Below, in pieces: positions 1-11,473 of a stretch of DNA of 64,000 nucleotides. The stretch is from the NCBI RefSeq assembly GCF_029784135.1, contig NC_073745.1, positions 60,451,218 to 60,515,217 of the forward strand. Reading direction: 5' to 3'. Each line of letters begins with the position of its first letter. The first letter of the stretch is position 1. Below the pieces are notes generated by a model. The model saw only the letters and a list, made by a program, of their open reading frames with translations. It made no database searches and was not told where the DNA came from. This stretch comes from Toxorhynchites rutilus septentrionalis. Lineage: Eukaryota; Arthropoda; Insecta; Diptera; Culicidae. The position numbers and the translations under genes were made by a program.

Positions 1-310
1 TTCAAATGAACGAATTAATTATTTCCAGCACTTCTTAGATTCATCCCTGAACACACACCCTATAAAAATCTCATCATTGTGATAGAAAATCCTTATCAGA
101 AAAATATCTGTTCGCCATTCCTTGTAGAAAACTTTATACTCAATTAAAGGATGTTCATTCTAAACGGAAAATTCAATCATCATTCATTATTTTAATGCAA
201 GAATGTGTCGTTCTCTCTCTCCCTAAAATTTAATCCTTTTTTGGTTCATGCACACATGCAGTTTCTTCCTGTTTCGTATTCGCAAATAAAAGGCCGAATA
301 TCCGTCTGCC
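1..310. other. AT-rich spacer, nothing recognised
   Basis: No ORF, RNA or repeat that I can support. The sequence is AT-rich and ends where the dispersed repeat at about 310 begins. Confidence 0.4.
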
Positions 311-1025
311 GGATATTATTAGCGATATAGTGTATTCGACAAAGTTTTAGATCTTATTAAAATATGATCTTTTATCGGAGACATCAACTTTCTATTTTTA
401 TAGTTTCTGGAATGTATGGCATTTTTGTACGGAATAATATTGCATAAATATTGTTTTACTCGTAAAATTTTTGTGTGTAAATGCGTTTGTTCTTGACGTT
501 GTTCTTAGTGATCCCCGATAATCGTTCGATTAACCGATTAATCGAATACTTCCTACAGAAATCGATTATTAATCGAACGAATACTGCCCAACCAATAATC
601 AAAGCGAACGAATAATTTACGTCGATTAATCGATCCAAACCCAGAGAAAAAATAAACATACGGCTGCTGCAGTTTTATCCTGAAATTCAATCATTATCTT
701 TGACGCTCCGCTGAAAACGCAAATAGAGCTCAATGTAGTCAACGCGAATCGAGATTCGTTTACGAGTTTAGGGGAGCGTAGATGATAATAATTGATTTTC
801 TGGCGGAATGAACCCTTTTTTGATTCCAGATGGCTTTCTAGCAAATGAGAAATATTAGTCTAACTAATCATTCCTCGCAGTGTGACGATTAATCGATTAA
901 TCGATTATTTGGGGCGATTAATCGTATCGAATAACAAACTGCTGAAAAGTATTCGATTAGCTGATGAACGATTTATTTCAAATATCGGGGATCACTAGTT
1001 GCTCTGATAAAAAAAGGTCTGCAGA
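310..1025. repeat. Dispersed repeat, interrupted by a MITE at 506-997
   Basis: Positions 310-505 and 998-1025 match, in inverted orientation, a diverged segment at about 28600-28822. Shared landmarks are the block around TATAGTGTATTCGACAAAG and the TTTTGTGTGTAAATG-like block. The 28.6-kb copy runs through the point where the MITE sits here, so it serves as an unoccupied version of the site. The family is not known to me. Confidence 0.5.
506..997. mobile_element. hAT-type MITE, 492 bp
   Basis: The ends are inverted repeats: TAGTGATCCCCGATA at the left and its complement at the right. They are flanked by 8-bp direct repeats, GTTGTTCT (498-505) and GTTGCTCT (998-1005), with one mismatch. An 8-bp duplication is typical of hAT elements. 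Both subterminal regions are rich in CGATTAATCGATTAATCG-type palindromes. There is no transposase; an ORF read on the minus strand here carries no recognisable domain. Confidence 0.75.
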
Positions 1026-1164
1026 ATATGTAAATCGTGATAACTTACACACTAAGATGTTACTATTCATCGTTGTGTAGGTGCGCACCATGTGCATTTT
1101 GTGTATTGGTATTATTATCAGCTTTAGCCTCATATATAAACTAACCGACGCGCACTAAGTCGAC

Positions 1165-1377
1165 CCTCTTTTTCACATTCTTTGTGTGGACACCGACTGG
1201 ACAACATCGTTGCTGGACGGGCTGGACGGCGAGGGATCGAGTGCCTTTCTCAAGGCAAGAGGGCGGAGGTGGTAGCGCTGAAGTAGAGTAGAGTAGAGTT
1301 TTCAAAGGGCCTTTCTCAAGGCTAGAGACGAATGAACTGCAAAAGTTTAAAGTCTCTATAATACAATACCTTCCTTC
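1165..1377. mobile_element. Short SINE-like retroposon with 10-bp target duplication
   Basis: The 213-bp segment is bounded by perfect 10-bp direct repeats, CTAAGTCGAC at 1155-1164 and 1378-1387. Inside, the sequence GCCTTTCTCAAGGC occurs twice (1243-1256 and 1309-1322); each copy can form a 5-bp stem with a 4-base loop. The right end is a simple-sequence tail ending in ACCTTCCTTC. There is no coding sequence. A weakly similar stretch (AATGAATTACAAACTTTAA) lies near 61325. Duplications of this length and a simple 3' tail suggest retroposition by a non-LTR machinery; the family name is unknown to me. Confidence 0.55.
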
Positions 1378-1387
1378 CTAAGTCGAC

Positions 1388-1586
1388 TTGCTGTCATTTG
1401 TTGTTTGTTCACCGCGCACAATGAAGGAGTACCGCGACATCATAGTAAAATTGTTTGAGTTTGTCCTTTCCGAATAAATCTGTACAATGTGGCAACACTG
1501 GTTGTGACCCCGGTACTCTACGGGAAGGATCATTACGTCTTTCCACAGGACGGTAAACCGGTCCACACGGCGAATATAGTCCAAGC
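1388..1586. other. Unassigned spacer
   Basis: Short ORFs overlap on both strands, but none shows a domain, a long frame or biased codons. Nothing is supported here. Confidence 0.3.
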
Positions 1587-2092
1587 GTGGTGTCTAGGGA
1601 TTGCATCACCGTGCCCAAATTTTAATAACCGGTTATTCGGTAATGAAAATTCCATTACCGGTAAAACCGGTAAATTATCGGTAAAAAAATATTTAAAAAA
1701 AACATTCTCTTGAAGAAATGACTTTTATTGATGATGATTAGTTAACAAAAACAAAAGTTTTTCCTACTTAGTTTGTTGGTGTAAATAATACTTAAGGACA
1801 CAGTGAATGTTAATTTTGTCGTTGTCTTATCTTGATCGGGTCTCATTAACAAAATTTCCAGAAGATGAAGACGCACGTTCGGAGAACGAAAAGCATCGAA
1901 TACCATTGTCATGAATTTGCCTCAGATGCCCTCTGTACGAAAGCTCTTGTCTGAGTGTTTTCATCAATCCGTTTATGGACGTTGAGCTTGGGCTGAACGT
2001 TGATACCTTTGATTACTGAAATCTTCGTTCATGTTTTTCATTGATGCTCAACTGTTCTGCAGATTCTGTATTATCCAGTTGATTTCTTCCTC

Positions 2093-2400
2093 CTATTGTC
2101 CAGTCACTGAAACGATACCATCATCATCAAATTTCATCAAGTCACGAACGATTTCAAATGCCTGCTTGGTCAATGCAGTCCGTGACGTTTGATAGAAGAC
2201 GCCAAAGTCATCATGATTTGGGTCTCGACCACGAGCACAATAAGTATTCATATACGGGAACACATCTTCATATATGAATCGTCTTCCTGCAATCCATCCA
2301 ATCAGGGCTTCAAGGAGCTGCTTCGGTTGCATAAACTGCAATCCTACGTCAGCTTCATAGAGGGTGCAAGTCTTCCGCGATAGCAGTTCAACAGAGATCA
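2093..2400 (-). pseudogene. hAT element coding remnant (copy 1)
   Basis: The frame open at 2093-2341 aligns with the remnant in the other hAT copy (about 7850-8050). Both contain the string FYQTSRTA followed by an EIVR-like segment and a GQ* end. Upstream, the frame resembles the LLEALIGW / QLLEV part of copy 2. No DDE catalytic block or hATC dimerisation motif can be seen. It is probably the remains of an element-encoded protein rather than a working transposase. Confidence 0.45.
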
Positions 2401-2415
2401 GAACTGGTTCGAGGT

Positions 2416-3251
2416 AGAATTGGACGATTTCGGAGCGATTCTTAGAAGATCGATCTTTTCCTTTCCGATTTCCGATTTTTGGGATCGATCTTCTGTACTC
2501 GAGAAAATCAAGAAAATCGATTTTTTTTTGCTTTCGATCTTTTCGATCTTTTTGTAGATTTGTTTTTCAGTATACATTGATTTTTTATCTCACCTAAGGC
2601 CACATTTCTTTTAAACATAATGTAAACATTCGGATTGCTTCTTCTACGATTTACTTCTGTACAAATGCTGACAGAGACAGAACTAGCGGCAGCTACTGAG
2701 GGGATGAACTGTAACCGGTTACGCATAAGGTCACTGAATTGTTTTGACATTGACATTGTTGAAATGTAACCGGTTGGAAAAAGGTCTGAATTGCTTTGAC
2801 ATTGACATTGTTGACAATTTTTGACAGGCGAAAGGTTGTTTCGACTTCGACTAAATGACATATGTATAGCACGATTGGCTTTTATGGGATCATTGTCAGC
2901 TGAGTTCTGGGTGGTTGTTGAATTTCTAATAATACTTTTTCAATTAATTTATCAAATAAAACGATTACCAGACGGCACATTATGAATGCCCTATGAGCCA
3001 CATGCTGAGAAACAAAACAAAATATTTGATATTCGAAAGAAATGTGAAATTTGTATTTCCTGTTTAATGAAACGACAGAATTCATATAGAATAAGCAGAA
3101 AAATCGAAAAAAAAGCGTTTATCAATTCGACAAAGATTGATTCAGCAAAGATCGATTATTTGGAACCGATTTAATCAGTGGATCGATCTCTACGTCGTTT
3201 GGAAAATCGATTCGATAAGATCGATCTTTTTATAAAGATCGCCCAATCCTA
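2416..3251. mobile_element. Nested hAT-like MITE, 836 bp, inside hAT copy 1
   Basis: The ends are TAGAATTGG and CCAATCCTA, inverted with one mismatch. They are flanked by perfect 8-bp direct repeats GTTCGAGG (2408-2415 and 3252-3259). Removing the insert restores continuity with hAT copy 2 around 7230-7250. The subterminal zones are dense in AAGATCGATCTT-type motifs. The ORFs at 2508-2861 and 2986-3174 lie inside, show no domain, and are probably fortuitous. Confidence 0.8.
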
Positions 3252-4840
3252 GTTCGAGGGCATCAATCAATTCCTCTATCACTATCAGTTCTTCATCGCT
3301 GAAGCTTATCTAGTGTTTAGTTTCCAGATCGAGCAGCGTTTTTAGAATTGAAGTTCGGAGGTCGCAGAATCAACGCAACACTGCCAGTTGTCCTTTTTCC
3401 ATCTTATTTTGATTCTAGAATGTTGCGGAGCCCATTGTGCACCGCAATGCTGGGTGAACCCACTGACCAATCCCCCCGTAGTATCGAAGACAGTATAATG
3501 ACACGATGAGACAAAGTGACGTTTGCTTTGGAAAAAAACTATACCTTCATTGTGGTCTAGGGGATACGCTGAGAACTATTGTTTGCCGCCTTCCGTGCAG
3601 TAAGCGGATTGGCATCAATAACCAAAATAGTAGAAATTTATTCCGAACGTTTGTCGTTTGCCTGTATGGAAAACACTAAATATGTAAGTTCACACTGTTA
3701 TCACTTACCTGTAGAATTAACATTGTTATATAATAAATTTACAGCTTTATAGCTGCTGCTAAGCAACTGAAAGAACGTGTTTCATTACCCCGGGTCGCGG
3801 TAACATAGAGTGATATTTTTAAGCGGCATAAATACAAATATTTTTTATGGTGTAAAAATGAAAATTACCGATATTACCTGTTATTGATTGTAAATTTACC
3901 GGTAATTCGGTAATGAAAAATGAACCGGTATTACTGGTAAAACCGGTAACGGTAAAACCGGTTAACAATCCCTAGTGGTGTCGAGAGAATTTGACTGTTT
4001 TATTCGATAAGACTTTGTGGCCTCCCAGTGCGATTCTTTTGAGAATCATCTCAAGTTCATCGTACACCACAAGGGGGAGGTACTCCCAGCTAATATGTCT
4101 TAAAGGATCCCAATAAACACTACCTCAATAAAAATTGACGCAAAAAATATCTTGTATTTTCAATTTTTAACACTTTTTTAAGTTTATTCGAACTAATTGA
4201 ACTGTAAAATGTAAAAAAAATCATCTGAACGAAGTGCTTATTAGGGGCTGTCCACATACCACGTGGCCTACTTTAGGGGGGGTAGGGGGTACGTGAATAT
4301 CCATGCTTGTCCATGGTGAGGGGGGTAGGGGTTATGAATAATGTCCACGTGGACACGCTTAATAAGTACAGGCAAACCTTTTTTTGTGCGGGGGATACGG
4401 ACCGCATAAAAAAAAATCGTGCAAGACTTCACCAGTAGCTTTAAAAAATCGTTTTCGGTACACATTTTGAAAAAAACTTTTCCCAGAAAAAATAACTCAA
4501 TTCCACGCCGTTCATCGTTCAATTTCCTTTTGTTTCCCTGCTTTACGACGGGACAGTTTGCCTTTTCGGTTGCGCGTGGCTGTTTTGTGCTTTTAGTTGC
4601 ATGTCGAAACGTGTTGCTGTTGGAAACCATGTCATGCAAAAACTTAGAAAAACTTAGAAAACGATAACTTCGTCAAATATGCTTCTTTTCATATACCGCA
4701 CAAAAAAAATCGCACAAAAACAGGTATAATATAAAAGAAGTCTGCAATTTTTTTTTAAATTTCCATCCTTAGTACTTCGTTTTACCTCCTGTTTGACATT
4801 CACATTACATTTTCCGTTGAACAGCTTCACAACACTTATA

Positions 4841-5293
4841 CAGGGAAACTTCGATATAACGTACCCTCGTTATAACGTATCCTCGATACAACGTCACTCG
4901 ATATAACGTACATTTTACCTCGATATAACGTACACATTTCCAAAGTGTAAAGGACATTTTTCATAAATTTTTGTTTTCTGATAGAACAATTAATTATCTG
5001 TATTGTGATGCTAAAACAAGTTTTGTACCTTCAATCAATCCTGAAATACGGCTGGTTTTGTGATTCCGGATTCTAAATGAATCAAGCTTTAATCAACAGT
5101 ACGAAGGGAAACATCATGAGACAGGCTGGCTTCGTCTTCTGATTGCAGTTATTCATTAAATGTACTAAACAGCAACACAATCATGTATTATAGACTACGT
5201 TTGTGAGTACTTTATTATGCTTCGATATAACGTACAATTCGATACAACGTACAATTTTGAAAGTGAAATGTACATTATATCGAAGTTTACCTG
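4841..5293. mobile_element. pogo/Tigger-like MITE, 453 bp
   Basis: The inverted ends CAGGGAAACTTCGATATAAC and CAGGTAAACTTCGATATAAT (the latter read from the right) are flanked by TA on both sides (4839-4840 and 5294-5295). The motif CGATATAACGTA recurs several times in the subterminal zones. CAGG ends with a TA target fit pogo/Tigger-derived MITEs. No coding capacity. A second copy in inverse orientation is at 40362-42047, where it is interrupted by a DD41D element. Confidence 0.75.
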
Positions 5294-5850
5294 TAGTTAT
5301 CCAGTTTTCCTAAAGTTTGCCCTTAGCAATCGACCAGTATTCTCCAATCAGCCTTAGCTTGGCCCGGATATCATTTCTTGGGAACCAAAGTGGCGTTGTA
5401 TTTCATAAACGTTTGTCCATATTTTATTAGTGAGAGATTGCCAAGACGGGTCAAAAAAGCATATAAACCCAAGCCAGAAAAAGTCAACATCTTTAGAAGG
5501 AACTCCTATACGAATAAACGAATCCTGGTTTATTGTTAGCTAGGAGTTACGAAAGGTTCATTTTTTAGTATGCAGCCATTAATTCGAAATTTTTTTTCGT
5601 ATTTTCCTGGGCACTTTGCAGATCTAGCGAGGTATGTATTAATTTTGTTGCCCTGTAGTTTTTCCGGAAACAACAGCCTTGCAGTACGTTTCATCATCCA
5701 TAACGACGCAACCGTATTTCATCAGCAAATTCTTGTAGAGCATCCTTAAGCGTTCCCTTGCTTCCAGATTTTACTTCGCATTACGGTTCAATACAACTTG
5801 TGTCTCAACATTTCTCAAACCATCCCTTCATTTGTTTTTTGAATTTAGGA
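5294..5850 (-). pseudogene. Decayed DD37E-type mariner/Tc1 transposase
   Basis: Read on the minus strand, segments match the ITmD37E-like fold in order. They are a GLRN..TQVVLNRNAK stretch (about 5800), the first catalytic block CVVMDDETYCKA (about 5710), a VPKK block (about 5385), and a C-terminal IGEYWSIAKGKL segment (about 5320) that corresponds to the PIEKYWAI block, with the catalytic Glu environment altered to LIGEYW. Many stops and frameshifts separate the pieces. The MITE at 4841-5293 has cut off the C-terminus. It is clearly diverged from the five younger ITmD37E copies. Confidence 0.6.
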
Positions 5851-6455
5851 TTGCGAAGCTTGTGCCATTTTATGTGTTTTTCGGTGATATTCAAAAAAAA
5901 AATTATTCAAAAAAATCAATTTATATGCTCATACTGCTTTACGATTCATTATTTGCCAGCAAACTGCTATCTTTTTAATTAAATGGTTTTTGATTCTCCA
6001 AAAACTTTGTCAAATACCGAATTTCAATCAGACAGCAGGCTTTCAAGCTATGATTCTTTAAGAATCGGTTGCTATTAGAATTTGTCATAAGATATCATAT
6101 AATATATTATATAATTGTAGCACGTGCCAATTCTAAGAATAATCTGCTCGAAACCTATAAGGGATGTTTTGATGCGAAATCCAACAACGGAAATATCAAG
6201 ACTACATAAATGGAATTTGGATGAAACCGAATAGCGATACGATTCAACTATTAGGTAATGTTAGTGAAAAACCCAAAAACAGAAAAAACACGATCTCTAA
6301 TAAAGCCAATTTTAATTATTTCCTGGATCCAAAAACATGCAAAAAATGTCCACGTGGACTTGAGATGAGGGGTCTAGTAAATGTCCACGCTTGTCCACGA
6401 AGGGGGAGTCTAAAATCATGCTTTTCTGTCCACGTGGTATGTGGACAGCCCCTTA

Positions 6456-6885
6456 CTTGCGTTAGTAATTGCTTCCTAAAATCAATATTTGTTATAGGCC
6501 ATATTTCTGCTCACAGAAAATTTTCTTATCTTCTACAATTTTTGTTCTATATTTTGTCAAACAGCCATTCCATGCCAAACCGATATAGTTGTTCTCAGAT
6601 TTCCGTGAAAAGTGGTAGCTTTGTTCCATATCGTAAAATATCTTTTCAGTGTTTTTTTAATTTTTTCATTTTCAATCGAGCCATAAGTCGGGCTGATAAA
6701 AAAAAAAGTAAAAAAAAATATCCAGAGCAGAAAATGAAGATAAATTACGCTTTCCTAGATGTGCATGATGAAAAATATCAAATAGCTAATTTATTTCTAA
6801 ATAATTATTTTACATACATCTTTTCAAAGGTCTAATACTACCATTTTCGAGCATATTCGATATTGAGGTGCTGTTTGTTTCCAAT
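6456..6885. other. AT-rich spacer, nothing recognised
   Basis: A 204-codon frame crosses from the TTA element into this spacer (6221-6835). Its composition is low-complexity Lys/Asn/Phe and it shows no domain, so I do not call it a gene. Confidence 0.35.
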
Positions 6886-6893
6886 GTCTCAAC

Positions 6894-8442
6894 TAGGGAT
6901 TTTAACCGGTTTTACCGTTACCGGTTTTACCGGTAAGACCGGATCATTTTTTATTACCGAATTACCGGTAATTTCAGAATCAATAACCGGTGATTTCGGT
7001 AATTTTCATTTTTACAGCTAGAATAATATTTGCCTTTGTGACGCTTTGAAATACTACTCGAGAGTCAAAATAAGATCGAAAAAACCCAACTGGCAGTGTT
7101 GCGCCGATTCTTCAATGTCTGAATTATTTGAAACTCTAAAAATTCGGAAATTGAAATCTGAAAGTTCAAAAATTGCTTTGAACACGAAGCACAGGATAAG
7201 CTTCAGCGATGAAAATCTGACAGCGGTAAGAGAATTGACTGATGCTCACGAACCAGTTTTGGTCGCTGTTGAACTGCTATGCCGGAAGAACTGCACCCTT
7301 TATGATGTCAGATTGCAATTTATGCTAGAACAGCTATCGGAGCAACCATCAGAAATTTCGGAGCAGCTGCTTGAAGTCTGTTACCGATCAATTAATTATT
7401 GTCGGTCACGATGAGTTGTCTTTCAATGTTTTCTGTTTAGTATGTAAGTCAACCCTACGTGAGTCCGGCAACGATGAGCTGAGAAACCAAGCTGTCAACG
7501 TTGACAGTCACAACGGGAGGAAGTTTCAGCAGCGACTGGAGAAAACGGAAGAAGAAAAACGGAAAAGTAAAAGCAGACGCCTTTGGTTCTGGAGCCAGGA
7601 AGCGATCCGAACCAAGGAAAAATTGAAAGAAAACTGACTTAAAAGTTCAGGAAGCGTTGATAGAAATCTGAAGTCAAAGTTGAATATGAGCTGAAGTCAA
7701 AGTTGAAAGAGAGCTGAAGTTTAAGTTTAAAGAAGAAGAAAAAAGAGTGATAGAAAAGCTAACAGAAGTAAAGCGAAGTGGAAATACGTGGAGTGCAGTC
7801 GGGCAGTACGACTAAAGCCGTATTCAACAAGTCCTCATTGAAAGGACTGTATAAAAACGTTTCGTATATGCAGATTTGTTTGCCTATATAAATAATCATT
7901 CTGCTCGTGATCGAGACACAATCAATGATTATTTCGGCGTCTTCTATCAAACGTCACGGACTGCAATGATCAGGCAGACATTTGAAATCGTTCGTAACTT
8001 GATGAAATTTAACAATTATGGTATTGATTCAGTAGCTGGACAACAGTAGGGAAAAAATCCACTGGACGTTTCAGAATCTGCAGAACAGTTGAGCATCAAG
8101 GAAAAACTTGAACCACGGTTGCAGCAATCAAGGATATCAACATCCAGTCCAAGCTCAACGTCTATAAACGGATTGATAAAACCCGCAGACAAGAGTTTTT
8201 GTACAGAGGGCGTTAGAGGCAAATACGTGAAAATGGTATTCGATGCTCTTCGTACTGTACGCCCAACAAAGTAGCAAAAACTTCTTGTAAACCAATCATT
8301 ATCAATAAAAGCCATTTCATCCAGCAAATGGTTCATTTAGAAGTTTTTTTTTTTACCGGTAATTTACCGGTTTTACCGGTAATGGAAGGTTCGTTACCGA
8401 ATAACCGATTATTTAAATTTTGGCACGGTAATGCAATCCCTA
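6894..8442 (+). mobile_element. hAT-family transposon relic, copy 2, 1.55 kb
   Basis: The termini TAGGGATT and CAATCCCTA are flanked by a perfect 8-bp duplication GTCTCAAC (6886-6893 and 8443-8450). The ends share the ACCGGTAAAACCGGTAA subterminal repeats with the copy at 1595-3974. The interior is related to that copy, except for about 450 extra bases around 7380-7830 that encode a charged Lys/Glu-rich stretch. It is non-autonomous as it stands. Confidence 0.85.
7046..7414 (+). pseudogene. hAT element coding remnant (copy 2)
   Basis: The frame contains a helical region (SDENLTAVRELTDA, LVAVELLCRKNC, LQFMLEQLSEQ) that is partly conserved in the other hAT copy. It breaks at about 7380, and homology resumes near 7850 with FYQTSRTA. 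No DDE residues or hATC motif can be identified. I take it as the middle of a decayed hAT protein. The matching pattern in two copies is better evidence of past coding than the frame itself. Confidence 0.45.
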
Positions 8443-8450
8443 GTCTCAAC

Positions 8451-11300
8451 CTTGGTATGTTACAAACATAATTTTATTTCAAAATCATTTCACAAAAGCA
8501 CATTGTTCACTCTGCGATTGATACAAAGCGACGCCGAGCGACAGTAGCCGCAGCACTTCGCACTCAATGGAAGGACTCTTCGCAAAACAATAGCTGTATT
8601 AAATGTGATACAAAACAAATAACCGAATCGTTTTATCGATGCTCTCGGTGAACACAAATATTTTCGCATGGTCTTTCGCTATATGGAATGGGCGCGGGGT
8701 CAGAGAGTGTGCGAATGGGGAAATCTGTGTCGGATTTAATTGCTCTTTTCAAGCGTTGTCCACCGCTTTCAAACAATGTGAAAGCGTGGGGGCGGGGGGC
8801 TGGAGTGTACACTGATGTCCTTGTTCGTCTTTTATTTTTTGGCGCCCGGACAGGGATCGTTCGAAACTGTTCGGACACAATGAAGCAACTGATGCGAGAG
8901 CAGCACTCGCATTGTTCATGTTTGTGTGTTAATTAATCGGGCGCAGCGGGTCTTGATTTGCATTGTTGTTGGTTCGCTTATCCGTGAATTCTGCATATTT
9001 CGTGTGCACTGTTTGCTATGTTGGTCCTTGTGTGACTTATTTACTGAGGAAGTAATTCTCAACGAGTTTTAATTAGCATTTTCCTTATTGTCCCGAACAC
9101 CGGGAAAGTGTAATTAGGCGGGATCATGTCCCAACACAAACAGGAAATTCTATAATAGCTCCACCTTCCGGTTGGCCATCGTTGCAAAGAGCATCCACTG
9201 AATACAACCTGTTTCCTTTTCGGCTCGTGAAACGGTTAGAGTGTATATAAGGATCTACAAAAACTAAAGTCAAAATTAAACTACCATCTGGTCAACGACA
9301 CTTGCGCTACTTCAGGCTGAATTTCGGAGATTGCGAAAAGCCACGGGATCCCAAGCACAAATCCTCAGCCGTTTCGGCTCAAACGTCACGCAAATCATAC
9401 ATCACAAGTGGCCGTCCCGTTCCCAATTCCCGAGTTGTGCCAGCTGGAAACCACTTCAGATGCTAAATATTGACAGAAGTCATTAAACGACTTTTTTTTG
9501 TGTTCATGTGTTTCGTCTTTTGTTTTTCCATTCTTCTACAGGGATAAAAAAAAAACTCCGATTACAAAAGCAAAGCATGTACCCATCGAGTGCGCTCGAC
9601 AGCGACAGCAAAAGTGCATATTCTGGATATTGTTTCATGCTTCGATTCATGCGCATTGATGTTATGTGAGTAGATTACTTACACATGTGTCATTCACTTT
9701 CTGTCGCTGGAGGGCAATGTGTGATACCTTGCAGTGACTTATACTAACTTATGCTAGCTTCAAACGGTTGCATTATGCGATGGCGTTCAATGAGACGGAA
9801 TGGTGACTTCAGGAATTCAAGTGTTTTGTTTCATTGCATTTGTTTTTTGTTGAATCATTATTTTCTCTGTACACGAATTCGAACATAGGAACAATATATA
9901 AATTTAAGAATAGTGGCAAGATGAAATAATAAACGAAACTTAGAAAAAAATTATAAGTTATGAGGCTTATGGTTTAATTATTCGTCAATTCAACGATGGT
10001 TTTTTCCGAATTGTCCCTCGGAAATTATCACATTTACTACATTAGCTTAGACAACAACAGCCTGTGCGAATGCTTCTCCTTGTCCAAGTTCATCCCAAGT
10101 TGATGGTCCCATGTTGGTGGCACTCCGAACGACTCATTGCTCATTCACGAGGCGTTCGCTTTCGCGGGTGGAACAATAGCGAAATTAATTTCATCCTGTT
10201 TTACCATAATTCATTCATTTATTATCCTATTTTATATCCCCCAAACACATCCCACTCACCACCAGTCGGGTGGGCACTGTGAGTGAATATTAAAGAATGG
10301 CACGCTGCCGCGGGAAATCACACGAACTTTGCCGCGGAAATGAAATGTCACATTGTTTAAATAATGGAGCCCATTCATCGCTGTTGAAAAAAAGAAAAAA
10401 TGAGGCCGGGTCCAGGGAGGTGGCGGTGATGTTGACGTTGACGACATCGCACCCATGCGGGAAATAAATGCACGCGGTGTGACAATACTAGGAAACAAAT
10501 GTAGAAAAAAAAGCGAGGAGAGAAGCTTTTTATCAGCTCAACCGAAAGACAAACACAAACTTTGACTCGCTAACTGTGTTTGACTTTTTTCCGGCCCCGA
10601 CCCGGTGATAATGCCTCAGCCTGCGAAAGGTTGGCTATTTTTGTATCCCCGGTGTTTTTACCGGGCCACGTGCAAACACAACTCCAGCCAATGAATGCGG
10701 AGAGATTGGCCCTTTATTCGATAAAGTGATTCACGCTGACTGTTGATGATCTGGGCAACGAGCTGAGTGGAGTCCTTTATCTAGACGGACGCTTGTGTAT
10801 GCTTTTTTCCTCCCCGACACTGTCCCATGCCGTCAAAGTGGTGATGTTTCGCCCATTCAGCGATAAGTTTTATGATGTTTGAACAATAATTGATATTATT
10901 TTCCTCTTGCTCTCTTTTGCGACGCACCTCTTGTTTATTCTGCCGGAATCGAAAGAAAACATATCGAAACCGATGAGAACTGTCAATCGAATAATGGTTC
11001 CAAACCGGCGATAGTTTTGAGATACACAATTATCGGAAGAGAAGCTTTATCACAAAATAAATATTCGGTGATCAATGGTGTATGTTTTCTTGGTTCTGCC
11101 GAAGAATAACCTTTTGGGTGGAATCATTTATAGCATTAATCACATTCAGTTACATTCTGGATTATTTGTTGAGACCACTCTCGTTAAAGAGTTCTCAGTA
11201 TGGATGACTGGCAAATTACGATAGTAATATCTTCTTCTTGAATGGCGTTAACGTTTCCTGTGGAACTTTTGCCGTATCAACGTTTTTACTAACTAGCGTC
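8451..11300. other. Single-copy-looking spacer without gene
   Basis: About 2.8 kb of mixed composition. Short ORFs occur on both strands (for example 8688-8936, 10064-10282, 10781-11029), but they overlap antisense frames, carry no domain and lack long uninterrupted reading. I see no transposon termini. It may hold regulatory DNA, but nothing in the sequence shows it. Confidence 0.35.
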
Positions 11301-11428
11301 ATTTGCCAATACTAAAGCCAGCGCTACACGATGCTACGAACACCCTCGAATGCTGGACGCTCGATGATTCGACGCATCGTGTAGTCGACTGACAAGCTAC
11401 GAACCTCCAATGTCGAGTGTCGAATATT

Positions 11429-11473
11429 CGCGTTGGAAGGTAATCCGTTCGTTGTGGATTACCTTCCAACGCG
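11429..11473. repeat. Perfect 18-bp hairpin in an inverted-repeat cluster
   Basis: CGCGTTGGAAGGTAATCC at 11429-11446 is exactly complementary to 11456-11473, with a 9-base loop. The stem can be extended by an A/T pair and wobble pairs. Just upstream, CTACACGATGC (about 11323) pairs with GCATCGTGTAG (about 11375). The cluster 11310-11480 could be the core of a fold-back element, but I find no clear target duplication. Confidence 0.6.

Larger units (their letters stand above)
1595..3974 (-). mobile_element. hAT-family transposon relic, 2.38 kb
   Basis: The termini TAGGGATTG / CAATCCCTA are flanked by a perfect 8-bp duplication, GTGGTGTC (1587-1594 and 3975-3982), which is diagnostic of hAT insertion. 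Both ends carry clusters of the subterminal motif ACCGGTAAAACCGGTAA. The orientation is opposite to the related copy at 6894-8442. The interior holds scraps of a protein-coding region on the minus strand and a nested 836-bp element (2416-3251). The extra 3420-3830 part is absent from the other copy. Confidence 0.85.
4244..6452. mobile_element. TTA-flanked inverted-repeat element, 2.2 kb (PIF/Harbinger-like or related)
   Basis: Both ends carry the inverted repeat GGGGCTGTCCACATACCACG and are flanked by TTA (4241-4243 and 6453-6455). Perfect GTCCACGTGGAC palindromes lie near each end (4343-4354 and 6348-6359), suggesting transposase binding sites. A 3-bp TTA duplication fits PIF/Harbinger-like elements, but the interior instead holds a decayed DD37E-type transposase, so the superfamily is unsettled. 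A related end fragment lies near 59598-59650. A pogo-like MITE is inserted at 4841-5293. Confidence 0.65.

Noticed and set aside
2508..2861. 117-codon minus-strand frame in the nested hAT MITE
   Set aside because: No domain, Ser/Lys-rich, entirely within a non-coding MITE.
6221..6835. 204-codon plus-strand frame
   Set aside because: It crosses the border of a transposable element, is low-complexity and has no domain, so it is probably a chance frame.
7371..7637. Charged 88-codon frame
   Set aside because: Lys/Glu/Arg-rich low complexity inside a hAT relic, absent from the sister copy.
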